A stretch of DNA of 64,000 bases from positions 248,001 to 312,000 of the forward strand of contig NZ_JNLE01000003.1 of NCBI RefSeq assembly GCF_000702945.1. Reading direction: 5' to 3'. The notes beneath the pieces are model-generated. The model did no database searches, was not told the DNA's origin, and saw nothing but the letters and a program-made list of their open reading frames with translations. Positions 1 to 9,079 of the stretch are shown in pieces. The first letter of the stretch is position 1, and each line of letters begins with the position of its first letter. Position numbers and translations under genes: made by a program. The stretch comes from Clostridium sp. KNHs205 (GTDB lineage: Bacteria; Bacillota; Clostridia; Lachnospirales; Lachnospiraceae).

Positions 1-37
1 ATTTTCCCAATTTCAATCGATTTTTTGACTCATTTAT

Positions 38-46
38 TGGTATAAT
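38..46 (+). promoter_or_regulatory. Extended -10 promoter of the toxin gene
   Basis: TGG followed by TATAAT (41-46) is an extended -10 element; a TTGACT at 25-30 lies too close to serve as a normal -35. The transcript would start near 53 and have a leader of about 115 bases before the toxin ATG, which is usual for type I toxin mRNAs. Confidence 0.55.
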
Positions 47-170
47 AATTTTATGGTAACAGGAGCAAAGTCAATTGATGGCTTGGGATAATTATGAGTG
101 CTTGCCCTTCCTTTTATAGAGGAAGGAGGTGAACTTTTCCTATATTACATAGAAAGGGGGAGTGCGCCTG

Positions 171-275
171 ATGGCAGTTGCAGAAGCATTATCTTTAATG
201 ATAACCTTCTCTAGCTTTGTCGTAGCTTTGATTACTCTAGTTGTTAGTCTGATAAAGATGAACAACAAAAAATGA
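171..275 (+). CDS. Small hydrophobic type I toxin (putative holin-like toxin family)
   Basis: A 34-residue peptide starting MAVAEALSLM, with one predicted membrane helix (about residues 5-28) and a basic, polar tail ending KMNNKK. This layout (acidic/neutral N-end, single helix, Lys/Asn-rich C-end) is that of the small holin-like toxins of Firmicutes, which damage the membrane when over-produced and are held in check by an antisense RNA. The ATG follows a GAAAGGGGGAG Shine-Dalgarno stretch (151-162). The reading frame ends exactly inside the terminator hairpin shared with the antisense RNA. A 9-base inverted repeat (TGCTTGCCC at 99-107, GGGCAAGCA at 326-334) brackets the gene. Family assignment is by composition and layout, not by search. 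Confidence 0.75.
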   Translation: MAVAEALSLMITFSSFVVALITLVVSLIKMNNKK

Positions 276-360
276 TTATCCTGCACCGCCTAAAGTATAG
301 GATAATCATTTCTTATACACGTATTGGGCAAGCATAGGTTTTAACCCTGTGCTGCCTGTT
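266..360 (-). ncRNA. Antisense RNA antitoxin (predicted, about 95 nt)
   Basis: A consensus sigma-A promoter on the minus strand (390-395 and 367-372) would start an RNA near 360 that runs leftward and stops at the T-run after the hairpin at 272-309. It would overlap the last codons and the 3' region of the toxin transcript. This tail-to-tail layout is that of type I antitoxins such as RatA and the Clostridioides RCd RNAs. Exact ends are inferred from the promoter and terminator. Confidence 0.65.
272..309. terminator. Bidirectional terminator between toxin and antitoxin RNA
   Basis: ATGATTATCCT (272-282) pairs perfectly with AGGATAATCAT (299-309), with a 16-base loop. On the minus strand the hairpin is followed directly by six T, a strong intrinsic terminator for the antisense RNA; on the plus strand the tail is TTTCTT, weaker, for the toxin mRNA. 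Confidence 0.8.
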
Positions 361-366
361 ACCTAC

Positions 367-395
367 ATTATATCAGTAGCTTTCTTTTTTGTAAA
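367..395 (-). promoter_or_regulatory. Promoter of the antisense antitoxin RNA
   Basis: Read on the minus strand: -35 TTTACA (395-390), 17-base spacer, -10 TATAAT (372-367). Spacing is ideal and the -10 is perfect, so the antisense RNA should be strongly and constitutively made, as expected for the antitoxin. Confidence 0.75.
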
Positions 396-515
396 TACTG
401 GATACACTTTTCTCCGGATTTCTCTTTTCATTTCAAAAATTCGATGGCTTCTCATTAATCTGTTCTGAGGTAAATCCGTTTATGAAAGCAAATTTGCCGT
501 TATATGTTCCTTCAT

Positions 516-1049
516 CTAAATGTACCTTTTCAATTCGTATATACTTAAATATTTTTCTGTTCGAATCAACTGAAATCCGGTCTTTTCAAGCACTCTGCGG
601 GACGGGTAGTTTTCATGCTCAACATTTCCATGAATGACTGGCTCAGCTCCAGCTTCTTCCAGCCTTTTTAAACCCCAGGTTACAGCTGCCTTCGCAGCCT
701 CAGTAGCATATCCTTTATTTTGATAGGCTTCACCTATTCCATAACCAACTTCAACATAATCAAGCTCCTCTTGGGGTCCATGAAACTTACTTAGAGATAC
801 CGTACCTATAAAATCTCCGGAATCTTTCAGATAAAGCCCCATGTCAAAGGGTTCCTGCAAAATATTAACTACATAACCGCTCTGATTATTCATGATTTCA
901 ATATCCTTCCTGGCAGTTTCTCTGTTCAAAGGGTCTTGAAAATAGAACCATTGCCTGTAGGATTTCTCATTTCTGAACTTTACATAGATATCCAGATCCT
1001 CCATTTTAATAGGGCAATAGACTAAACGCTCACTTAAAATCTGTTCCAT
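516..1049 (-). CDS. GNAT N-acetyltransferase, RimJ/RimL type
   Basis: A 177-residue protein of normal length for the RimJ/RimL branch of the GNAT fold, which moves an acetyl group from acetyl-CoA to an amino group of a protein end or small molecule. The acetyl-CoA binding motif A is visible as GYGIGEAYQNKGYATEA (about residues 102-118, with the Q-x-x-G-x-A core), and the C-terminal motif B region holds the N-x-x-S-x-x-V-L-E-K-x-G-F signature. It lies 47 bases after the MerR gene on the same strand, so the two may be co-transcribed and the regulator may control it. The substrate cannot be told from sequence. Confidence 0.85.
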   Translation of the reverse strand: MEQILSERLVYCPIKMEDLDIYVKFRNEKSYRQWFYFQDPLNRETARKDIEIMNNQSGYVVNILQEPFDMGLYLKDSGDFIGTVSLSKFHGPQEELDYVEVGYGIGEAYQNKGYATEAAKAAVTWGLKRLEEAGAEPVIHGNVEHENYPSRRVLEKTGFQLIRTEKYLSIYELKRYI

Positions 1050-1096
1050 TCTCTACAATAGCCTTTCTCTAATATTTCATCGTCATCTTAAGAAAC

Positions 1097-1975
1097 CTAG
1101 CTTTCTGCCAGCAGCTGCCAGAGCTCCATTTCAGGGCTGACAGGGGATTCCATCCTGTCTTCTCTGTAAACTTCAACAGCCAGCAGCCCTTTCATGGGAT
1201 ACGAAGATTCCGGCAGCCACTTGTTATACAGATGCTCATATGCTTTATCCAATGCCGCACCTGTCAGTGTCTCCCTGTCCTCCGCCCGGAATCTGACACG
1301 AACATAAATACCCGGAGGTAGAGTAAACTTACGCATACCTTCCGGTATTTCATCAAGGCAGTTCACCTGCATTCCCATCATATAAGTCCCCATACTCATA
1401 TCCTTCTCGCATTCACACACAATTCCAAGACTTGTCTCCGGTAAGAAATGTCCCGGTATCAGGTTCGGTTCATCATTGCTATAAAAATCACCAATAAGGC
1501 TTTCAATCATCTGCTGCTTCTTCTCATTCTGATTATAAGGTACCCTTGCTGCCCGCCCTATAAAGTATACCGGATTCTCTAGCAAGAAGGTATCCGTTAT
1601 GTATTCAGATGTTATTCTGTCGGTTTGATAGATCGCTTTATTTTCCTTGATGCGTTCCTGTAAGGCGAGAAGCTCCTGTTCAATATCACGCAGAAGAAGT
1701 TCCTCTGATCTGACTGCTATAAGTCTGGCTCTGACAATCTCTTTCCATTGTTCAAGGTCCATATCTAAAAGAATACCTATTTCCTCCAATGAGAACCGCA
1801 ATCTTCTTAAATACTGTATCTGCTTCATACGTTCACTTTGCTTGTCCTCGTAATAGGCATAACCATTAAAGGAATCTATACCCTCCGGTTGTAGAAGTCC
1901 GATTTCTTTGTAATATCTTAAGGTTTTCTTTGAAACCAGATGCAGCCCTGCAAACTGTCCGATTGTATATCGCAT
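1097..1975 (-). CDS. MerR-family regulator with GyrI-like effector domain
   Basis: A 292-residue BmrR-type regulator. Residues 1-70 form the MerR winged helix (YTIGQFAGLHLVSKKTLRYY, with the R-Y-Y of the recognition helix), about 75-115 is the dimer coiled coil, and 125-290 resembles the GyrI/AraC effector-binding fold that senses hydrophobic drugs or ligands. Members sit on promoters with a long spacer and twist the DNA when ligand binds. The ATG follows an AAGGAGG site. The stop codon is TAG, which shows that amber codons are ordinary stops here. Likely co-transcribed with the acetyltransferase downstream. Confidence 0.88.
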   Translation of the reverse strand: MRYTIGQFAGLHLVSKKTLRYYKEIGLLQPEGIDSFNGYAYYEDKQSERMKQIQYLRRLRFSLEEIGILLDMDLEQWKEIVRARLIAVRSEELLLRDIEQELLALQERIKENKAIYQTDRITSEYITDTFLLENPVYFIGRAARVPYNQNEKKQQMIESLIGDFYSNDEPNLIPGHFLPETSLGIVCECEKDMSMGTYMMGMQVNCLDEIPEGMRKFTLPPGIYVRVRFRAEDRETLTGAALDKAYEHLYNKWLPESSYPMKGLLAVEVYREDRMESPVSPEMELWQLLAES

Positions 1976-2069
1976 AATGCCCTCCTTTTCTTAATAGTAA
2001 TCCATTCCCCAAGGGCTCAGTCAAGTGGTAATTATAACAATTTTTTAATGTTAGTAATATTGAACCAAC

Positions 2070-2333
2070 CTATTCCGATAATATTTCCATCATAAGTCTG
2101 ACACCATATTTAAATCCATGGGTAAAAGCAATTTCTGTTTCTATAGCACTTAATTCTGTCGATATTTCAATTAGTTTAGCAACATCTTCAAACATCTCTT
2201 CACCATTTTCATTCTTTATTTTCTCTACGATATTTATAATGCGCTCATTTAATGTCTGATACCCTTTATCCTTGTATATAGTATTTTCAGGGTCTAATAT
2301 ACCATTATAAAGTTCCTTTACAATATCTTTCAT
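2070..2333 (-). CDS. Small DUF6809-like protein
   Basis: An 87-residue, acidic, wholly helical protein starting MKDIVKELYNGIL. The N-terminal E-L-Y-N-G-x-L motif and the C-terminal F-x-x-G-F-K-Y-G-V-R-L-M-M-E-I-L motif are typical of a widespread clostridial family of small proteins (DUF6809 as I recall it), whose function is unknown but which often lie beside XRE regulators. Here it is divergent from an XRE regulator with a 133-base shared promoter region, which fits that pattern. No membrane segment or signal peptide. Confidence 0.6.
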   Translation of the reverse strand: MKDIVKELYNGILDPENTIYKDKGYQTLNERIINIVEKIKNENGEEMFEDVAKLIEISTELSAIETEIAFTHGFKYGVRLMMEILSE

Positions 2334-2466
2334 CGCTTCACTCTCTCAATTCTTTTTTGTCTATTAGTATAATTTATACTTATACAGGTTATTCTAGCAT
2401 AGAACCACAAAGTTTACAATTAGAATAAAAATATATGCACATAGACAAAATTCTGAGGTGATTAAG

Positions 2467-2799
2467 TTGACTGGTAATAATGATAACAATATAAATTATG
2501 AGATATTAGGCTTACGTATAAAAGAAATCCGTATAAGAAAAAATCTAACGCAAGAAAATGTTGCTTCTTATGTCGGTTGTAATGTTTCTCATATCTCTAA
2601 TATCGAAAACAATCATACCAAAGTATCTCTTAATGTTCTATTAGCTATTGCAAACGCACTTCATACAAGTATCGATTACCTTTTATCAGATCAATATGAA
2701 AACTCATCTTTTGCATTGGATAACGAAATTTTAAGAGCGCTAAAAGATTGTGATAATGACAAGAAAATAAAGATTTTAAAGATAATCTCAATTATTTAG
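2467..2799 (+). CDS. XRE-family transcriptional regulator
   Basis: A helix-turn-helix protein of 110 residues; the HTH covers about residues 12-68 (GLRIKEIRIRKNLTQENVASYVGCNVSHISNIENNHTK, helices 2-3 being T-Q-E-N-V-A to S-H-I-S-N-I-E). The C-terminal 40 residues are a short helical extension. I chose the TTG at 2467 because GAGGTG lies six bases upstream; the alternative GTG at 2458 lies inside that ribosome site. It is divergent from the DUF6809-like gene, which it may control. Confidence 0.8.
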   Translation: MTGNNDNNINYEILGLRIKEIRIRKNLTQENVASYVGCNVSHISNIENNHTKVSLNVLLAIANALHTSIDYLLSDQYENSSFALDNEILRALKDCDNDKKIKILKIISII

Positions 2800-2822
2800 A
2801 TTATTGAATGGTATCTATAGCA

Positions 2823-2852
2823 GCTACCGTCAGAAAGAAGTCGAACGGTAGC
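2823..2852. terminator. Hairpin between convergent genes
   Basis: GCTACCGT (2823-2830) pairs with ACGGTAGC (2845-2852), eight perfect pairs and a 14-base loop. It lies between the XRE regulator and the lipoprotein pseudogene, which converge. There is no long T-run on either side, so it may be a weak bidirectional terminator. Confidence 0.5.
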
Positions 2853-2871
2853 CTTGATATTCAGAAGCATT

Positions 2872-3947
2872 TCACTCCCCTGCAAACTCTTCTGTTGAAG
2901 GTGCACCATTCCAAACATACCCATCAGAACGGTAATAACCTCTTATAACAGAACCATCTGTCTTTGTATAATCGACGACGAAAACCTGCCCTGTCTCTAT
3001 TTGCATCGGATAGTTATCATAAGGTAGTACATCGCCGGTTTTGCTGCTGTCCTTGAAGTCATTATAAGCATTTTCTAAGCGCCAAAATTCACGGGAAGCG
3101 TAATCTTTAAATCCTGTTAGATCTTCTTTCCCAAAATACGAGGCTGTATATTTCTTATCGTTAATTGTAATTGTATCTTCTCTAATGGGTTCAATCTCTT
3201 TTGCCAACCAAGCTAAGTCCTCTGAATAGATATTATTCGTGTAAACCTTTTTTAACTGATTTGCCATACACGGAACTGATTGAGTATTGTTATCCATTGC
3301 ATCAAAATCAGTATGAGCGCCACCGTAAATCCCCATAACACTTTCACCGCTTAGTCTGTCAAACTCACGGATAAAGTTCTCTGCCATCTTATTTTCCCGA
3401 TATACATCATCTGATTTCTTATAATAATATTTTCCCTGTTCAATTGCTTCCCGGGCTAGCGTATACTGGTCAGAATCTTTTAGTTTATTTGTCTCCAGAT
3501 AATCCAGAAATCGTTCTCCCGTAGTATCATACTAATGTCCAACATCCGTGCCATGAAAAATTGTTTCAGGGCATCTGCTTTTTATATTCTTATAAAATTC
3601 AATAATATCCGGCGTATGTATCATAGTTCCATTCCACTCATCATATATCGCATCCAGAATGTCATCACTATCTGACTGCATCCACACATTTAAGAACTCA
3701 GCCGTATAATAGGGAAGTTCTATAAATAAATGCCGCATATTTTTATTATCATAATTTTCATACCACAGCTCTAATTCTTTATCCAGTATTTTTTTACACC
3801 ATGCTGTTCCCCATACAGATATATTTGTCCTTTGGGTGTTATGGATGACTTAATTGCATCACCTTGGGCAGGCTTATGGGAACAGGCACTCAAAGACAGC
3901 AGCATTATAAAGGCTGCTGCAAATGCTATAAATCTTGATTTTTTCAT
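2872..3947 (-). pseudogene. ChaN/TraB-like lipoprotein, broken by a frameshift and an amber codon
   Basis: Reading from ATG at 3947 gives a lipoprotein signal (MKKSRFIAF... with lipobox L-S-A-C at about residue 22), then IYLYGEQHG, a hallmark of the ChaN/TraB/EreA-like fold. After a run of seven A (minus strand, 3789-3795) the frame hits a stop; adding one A restores a long frame with FIELPYY, then HGTDVGH, then an in-frame TAG at 3532-3534, then YDTTGERFLDYL and on to MAENFIREF and GIYGGAHTD, ending at 2872. Gln fits the TAG position (CAG to TAG). So two independent lesions break one gene of about 358 codons. The intact family binds haem or acts on unknown substrates at the membrane surface. 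Either decay or sequence error is possible. Confidence 0.75.
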
Positions 3948-3962
3948 AATTCACTCCTTTAT

Positions 3963-4409
3963 TTATTCATTGTGCTTAAGAACTTTATCAAAGCAAAAAG
4001 AGTCCTTGTCGTAATTATTATGCTCATAAAAGGCATGGGCTTTAATACGTTTCACTCCGCTGCTTAATAAAATATAAGATAGTTCTTTTTCGTAAGCCAT
4101 AGTTTCAACATACTGAAGAAGTTTAGTGCCTATCCCTTTCCCCTGATATTCTCCTTTTACTGCAAGACCATTTATTTTAAGATAACCTACAGGAAGCCCT
4201 ACTGCCAGCACCTGCACGGTAGTTATAAAACCTACTGCTTTATTATCCAATACAGCCACAAAAGTTCTGTAATCATCATTTTTACTCATCCTCTCATAAT
4301 CAGCAGCCATAGTTGCTGCATTTAGTTTTCGATTTCCGATTTCATTGTTCCATAACGATAACACTCCTGCATAATCGATTTCTTGTATTTCGCGGATCAC
4401 AATTTCCAT
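3963..4409 (-). CDS. GNAT N-acetyltransferase
   Basis: A 148-residue single-domain GNAT protein. The acetyl-CoA loop is clear as V-K-G-E-Y-Q-G-K-G-I-G-T-K-L-L (about residues 87-101), preceded by the central strand L-K-I-N-G-L-A-V. The C-end carries the usual H-A-F-Y-E-H-N-N-Y signature. Its substrate is unknown. It ends 15 bases before the start of the lipoprotein pseudogene on the same strand, so the two probably formed one transcript, and the acetyltransferase could still feed transcription into the decayed gene. Confidence 0.85.
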   Translation of the reverse strand: MEIVIREIQEIDYAGVLSLWNNEIGNRKLNAATMAADYERMSKNDDYRTFVAVLDNKAVGFITTVQVLAVGLPVGYLKINGLAVKGEYQGKGIGTKLLQYVETMAYEKELSYILLSSGVKRIKAHAFYEHNNYDKDSFCFDKVLKHNE

Positions 4410-4612
4410 TTTAATCTCCTATGACGGTATAAATAATCAAACCCTAAATGTTTGTAAAACCACTGTTCGCAGCCTCAACCTTTTTATGATTAGTTATACG
4501 TCCTCTTATCATATTCTATAATTTTCCAAGTTTATTTTTATACATATTGATTTTTATATCCAGACAATTTCAATTTTTTTTGATTTCCTCAACCTCTGAC
4601 AACCCTAGTGCT

Positions 4613-4761
4613 CTGTCCGCCTGGTACCTGGACTAATTGCGCAGAGTGGATTTTAAGCCTGCAAGACGGAGGAAGGAGTCGTAGCGGTGGCTACGGCGGC
4701 TGACGACAACGCAGCAGATGGAAATTCAGGCAAGCAATTAGTCAAGATATCAAGCGGACAG
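4613..4761. repeat. Nested inverted-repeat element, copy 1
   Basis: A noncoding element built from concentric stems: CTGTCCGC (4613-4620) with GCGGACAG (4754-4761), GACTAATTGC (4631-4640) with GCAATTAGTC (about 4734-4743), GCCTG with CAGGC (4657-4731), and an inner CGTAGC/GCTACG hairpin (4680-4695). The core text GCAAGACGGAGGAA... GACGACAACGCAG is shared, with changes, with copies at 4812 and 58361. It has no open frame of note. It is probably a dispersed noncoding repeat or MITE-like element of this genome. Confidence 0.65.
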
Positions 4762-4767
4762 TACACC

Positions 4768-4943
4768 AGTACTGCCTTGTTTAAATTTCGCTTAATATCA
4801 GCGCTTGATATTTTCGCTGAGGCAAGGCGAAGGAATAAGGGGTAGCGGTTCCAGTAGCATGTATGCTACGAAGATTGAGGACAACGCAGTATCAGCGGAA
4901 ATAGCAGGTGTTGAATTACGTAAATTTTATGAAAGGTAGTACT
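4768..4943. repeat. Nested inverted-repeat element, copy 2
   Basis: Outer arms AGTACT/AGTACT (4768-4773, 4938-4943) extend imperfectly inward through CCTT...AAATTT against AAATTT...AAGG. The core (4812-4902) closes with TTTCGCTGA against TCAGCGGAAA and holds GAGGCAAGGCGAAGGAATAA, a GTAGCAT/ATGCTAC hairpin and GAGGACAACGCAGTATCAG. The core matches copy 3 (58361-58457) closely and copy 1 more loosely. It lies beside copy 1 in the 650-base gap before the NHL gene terminator. Confidence 0.65.
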
Positions 4944-4987
4944 AGAGCATCATGAGCCGTCCTTTCTAAGACTTACGGTCATAAAAC

Positions 4988-5028
4988 AAGAGTGTCCCAA
5001 AGGTGGTTTTCACTTTTGGGACACTCTT
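4988..5028 (-). terminator. Terminator after the NHL-repeat gene
   Basis: AAGAGTGTCCCAAA (4988-5001) pairs with TTTTGGGACACTCTT (5014-5028), a 14-base-pair stem. On the minus strand it is followed by TTGTTTTAT. It lies about 40 bases after the stop codon of the large secreted protein gene. Confidence 0.75.
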
Positions 5029-5066
5029 GAAAAAGTTTATTTAATTAGTGCTTAACGCCATATGCT

Positions 5067-8000
5067 TTATTTTCCTTTCATTACTATACCCTTTGGCAGC
5101 CATGACTCCTGCATTGCCTGGACATATAACTCCTTCGAAGAAGCCGGGAACTGAAAAATACAGGTATCCTTTACTTTTTCAAATACAGAGTAGTAGGTCA
5201 TTTCTGGTACCTGACTGCTTTGGAATACCACCTTTTCCAGTTTGGATGAGTGAGCAAAAGCACACCCTCCGATACGTTTTACCGTATCCGGTATTACAAC
5301 TGATTTTAACTGTTTGCAGACACTAAAAGCGTAGCTTCCTATTTCCGTTATCTTCCTGTCAATGACAACTGTGCCGGCAGCAGAAGGATAAGCCAGCAGC
5401 GCAGTTCCCTGTTTGTTTAAGAGCATGCCGCCTTTTGCTGAATACTGCCTGTTTTCCTTGTCCACCTTAAACTCCTTTAAGAGGTTGCAGGAGGTAAATG
5501 CAGTGGGGGAGATTACCTTTATATTAGCCGGTATGGTAACCGAGGTTATGGTTGTTTTGCCGTAAAAGGCACTTTCATCTATGGAAGTAACCTTGTATTT
5601 CTTTCCCTTCCAGACAATTGTCTCAGGTATTACCACTTTACCGGGAAGCTTGGCATTCATCTGGTTATTCGCAACAGCAACCTCTCCAATCCCCGTACCG
5701 GAAGCTTTGCCGGTAATTCTGTAATTTATATTCTTATATGCAAAGGTCTCTGCTGAATACCTGATAAAGCCCACTTTGGTGCCTCCCTGGGCTTTTTTTA
5801 CCTTAACCTTTACCGTGTAAACTTTCGTATTACCGCTATAGGTCACTGCTGTCATATAATACGCACTTCCGGCCTTCTTTGCAAAAAGCTTCCCTTCGTT
5901 ATCAATACTGATAAAGGTTGGTGTGGATACATGATAATTCACCACCGCCTCTGCCGGCAGGTTCTCAGGTCTGATATCTGTGAGAGTTCCCTCTGTCACA
6001 GTAATATCTGTTATTATCTGTGCTCCTCCTGCCAGTCTTCCATCACTGTCGACTACAAAAGCATAAGGAGAAAAATGTGCTGCTGTGAATTGAAGACAGC
6101 TTACCCCTTCCTTCACTGTCAGCTCTGCCGGTAGTACCTGAAGCTTACCCTTTGACACCGTCACTACCAGCAGTTTCTCTTTTTCCGGGAGCAGTGTAGT
6201 TGGAATGGGGCAGGTGATTCGAACAGAGGTTCCTTGTGCCGGCTGTACCTTCGTATTGGTTCCCTTAATGTATAAGCTTATGTCTAAAGGGAATATCTGC
6301 ATCGTTTCCGTATTCAATCCAATTGTATCTGTTTCCAGGGCATTTCTTACTTCTTTTTCCGCAGCAGAATCTTCCTTTAACCGAACTTCCACTGATTTAT
6401 CAAAAGCTTTACCAACCTCTTCTACTGAGATTAAGGCGGTATTAGGGATACCCTTCGGAGCTTCTACCACTTCTATGGTCTTTTCCTCCGTTTTATCCTT
6501 GTCCCCCTTCTCCCCGTCTTCATTGGGAGTGGAAGGCACCGATGGGGTAGCAGCTGGTGTGTTCTGGTACTCTGCTTTAATTGTCACATTTCCTGCCGGC
6601 ATTGTAAAAACTGTACTTTCTGCTCCAGGATTTTGAAAGGTTACGTTCATATTGGAGGTCCATCTATGAAATACCTTTCCTGCAGGTGCCGGGTTTGCAG
6701 TGATTGATACATTGGAATTTTCTGAATAGCTTCCTCTGCCGCTTCCGTCGATTACCGTTACGCTATATACGGCAGACCCTGACTTTGATTTTACAGTAAC
6801 AGAAGCGGTGCTTGTAGTCACTGCCGCTGTCTTGTTACCATTAACACCAGTATCCGTATTGGTTACTACACAGTAATACCAGGTCTTCCCTTCTGTGTCC
6901 GTCGGTGCCCAATAGCTGTCCTGTACTGCTCCTTCTATGGGTGTTCCACCCTCCGTACTGTCCTCCGAATTACTGTACCATTGGTAAGTAAGGCTTCCGC
7001 TATTTACTGCCGCTGTTACCTCTAAAATGGCTTCTTCCCCTTTTTGTACCGTTACGTCCTTGGGGTGTTTTAAAATTCCGGGTATTTCTGCATCTGTCAA
7101 GGACTGGGTTACAGCTTTGGCTGCATTACTGGTTACACTGGCGGTTTTATTTCCCGTAGCTTCCGTATCCATATTGGTTATCACACAATAATACCAGCTG
7201 TCTTTCAGTTCCTCCGCCGGTGCCCTATAGATGTTCTGAACTGCTCCGCTTATAATAGTTCCTCCGGTATTGCTGTTCGTTGTATTCCTATACCACTGGT
7301 AGCTCAGATTTCCTTTTTCTACTGTTGCAGCTACCTCAAAGTTTGCATCTTTGCCTTCCTCAACGGTGACATCCTGAGGCTGACTGATAATCTGAGGAGT
7401 TTCAGCATCTGTTATTTCCTCTTCTACTGTCTGTTTTACAGTAAATCTTATGTCCTGCATCTTATCTGCCGACACTGTTATTGTGGCCGTATGGGTTCCC
7501 AGAGCCAGCCATTCTCTTGCCTGCACAGTAAAAACAGCAGTTTTATTTGTATTGTCTAACGTAGTTCTTGTAAGGCTTCCAAGATCAAAGCTGCCTGCTC
7601 CACTACCGCTTAACTTTATTTTCAGGTTCTTTAGAGTTCCTGATCCAGTATTGGTCACAGTTATGGTCTTGCTTTCTATTTCCCCTGTGTTATAACCCCA
7701 CAAAAGCTTTGGAAAAACGTACTCACCCTCCTGTGACAAAGCTGCTGAGTAATTAACAGTGGTTATTTTCTTAATTTTACTGTTTGCTGTGTCGGCAACA
7801 TAAAATACTCCATTGTTATCTATCGCCAGACCAAAAGGATAATAAAATCCGGCATCTAATACCGGGAAATTCCCTACTACCGTACTGATGATTCCCTCCG
7901 GTGTTACTTTACGAAGTACATTGTTAAAATACTCTATGATATATAAGTTCCCATAGGTATCTAATGCCACACTTGCAGGACCTCTTAAGAGGGCATTGGT

Positions 8001-8852
8001 AGCCGCTCCCTCATCTCCGCCATATCCATTTGTGCCAAACTGTCCTGCTATGGTACTTATCACTCCGTCTTCCGTTACTTTACGGATTACATTATTATCC
8101 ATATCAGCGATGTAAAGGTTGTTCTGACTGTCTACCGCTATTCCCGTAGGATTATGGAACTAGGCATCCATAGCAGATCCGCCGTCTCCTGAATAACCGA
8201 CAACTCCAGACTGCCCTGCCACCGTACTGATGATTCCGTCCGTTGTTATCTTTCGGATTACCTGGTCCTGTATATCAGCTATGAAAAGGTTATCCTGACC
8301 GTCCACTGCTACTCCAAAAGGCTGCTTCAGCATGGCTTCAGCAGCAGGTCCGCCATCACCTGAGTGGCCGAAGCTTCCCGCTATTCCGGCTATTGTACTG
8401 ATAACTCCGTCTGCTGTCACTTTACGGACTACATAATTCTTACTATCTGCTATGTACAGATTTCCCTGACTGTCCAAGGCGATTCCCCTTGGATCGTTAA
8501 GTTCAGCCTCATTTGCATTGCCGCCATCTCCTGCATAACCGGGGGTTCCATTACCTGCTACTGTAGTAATAATACCCTCCGCTGACACTTTGCGCACTCT
8601 GCTGTTTAGCGTATCCGCAATATATAGATTTCCCTGATTGTCTACAGCTACTCCATTCGGTGCGTTGAGGCTGGCTAAATTTGCCGGTCCTCCATCCCCT
8701 CCGAAGCCGGGAGATTGAATTCCTGCAATGGTCGTTACCTCATAACCCTCCGCTGCCAAAGCTGTATGCTGGGGTAGCCCGGTATACAGAACTGCAAAAG
8801 ATAAGGCAATACATAAAAGCCTCTTATGCAAGCCTTTTATTTTTCTTCTCAT
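5067..8852 (-). pseudogene. Giant secreted NHL/Ig/InlB/BspA-repeat protein interrupted by an in-frame amber codon
   Basis: Start is the ATG at 8852, five bases after AAAAAGGAGG. The protein would be about 1261 residues: signal peptide (basic KIKGLHKRLL, hydrophobic stretch, A-L-A-A cleavage); five or six NHL beta-propeller repeats (each with G-D-G-G and a N-L-Y-I-A-D strand); Ig-like domains (two with Y-Q-W-Y and W-Y-Y-C-V); an InlB-type B-repeat; a ZU5/death-like linker region; a bacterial Ig-like strand; and BspA-type leucine-rich repeats (S-I-D-E-S-A-F, I-G-S-Y-A-F) at the C-end. A TAG at 8160-8162 falls within a repeat at a place where the frame continues perfectly (FHNPTGIAVD), so CAG to TAG is likely. 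An extracellular adhesion or scaffold role is inferred. Without suppression only a 230-residue secreted fragment is made. Confidence 0.8.
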
Positions 8853-9012
8853 ATTTTCCTCCTTTTTCATTACTGTCAATCCGCCTAAACTTAGCGTTGA
8901 TATGATTATAACAATCTATTTTCACAAAATTCTCACAAGAATCGACCTATTACTTCAGGAAATACGAAATTTTTTCAATTCAATATTTACGGTATAAAAA
9001 TCGGATGCAATA

Positions 9013-9053
9013 TAAAAACCCCAGGCACAGAAGAGCTTCTTCCATGTCTGAGG
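9013..9053 (-). terminator. Terminator of the kinase/regulator operon
   Basis: On the minus strand CCTCAGACATGGAAGA pairs with TCTTCTGTGCCTGGGG and is followed by TTTTTATA. It stands 27 bases beyond the stop codon of the response regulator gene. Confidence 0.75.
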
Positions 9054-9079
9054 TTTGGTTTATGTACAAAGGAATTTTT

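Noticed and set aside
3832..4014. 60-codon plus-strand frame near the lipoprotein start
   Set aside because: It lies opposite the lipoprotein signal sequence and the end of the acetyltransferase gene, with no ribosome site.
4613..4943. Group II intron or tRNA-like structure
   Set aside because: No domain V, no intron ORF and no tRNA arms; the stems are simple nested repeats.
6205..6636. 143-codon plus-strand frame within the NHL gene
   Set aside because: It is opposite to strongly coding repeat text, has no ribosome site and a composition expected of a shadow frame.
3532..8162. Amber codon recoded as Gln in this organism
   Set aside because: TAG clearly ends intact genes in the window (for example the MerR gene at 1097-1099 and hydA), so general recoding does not hold; only local suppression or mutation remains possible.
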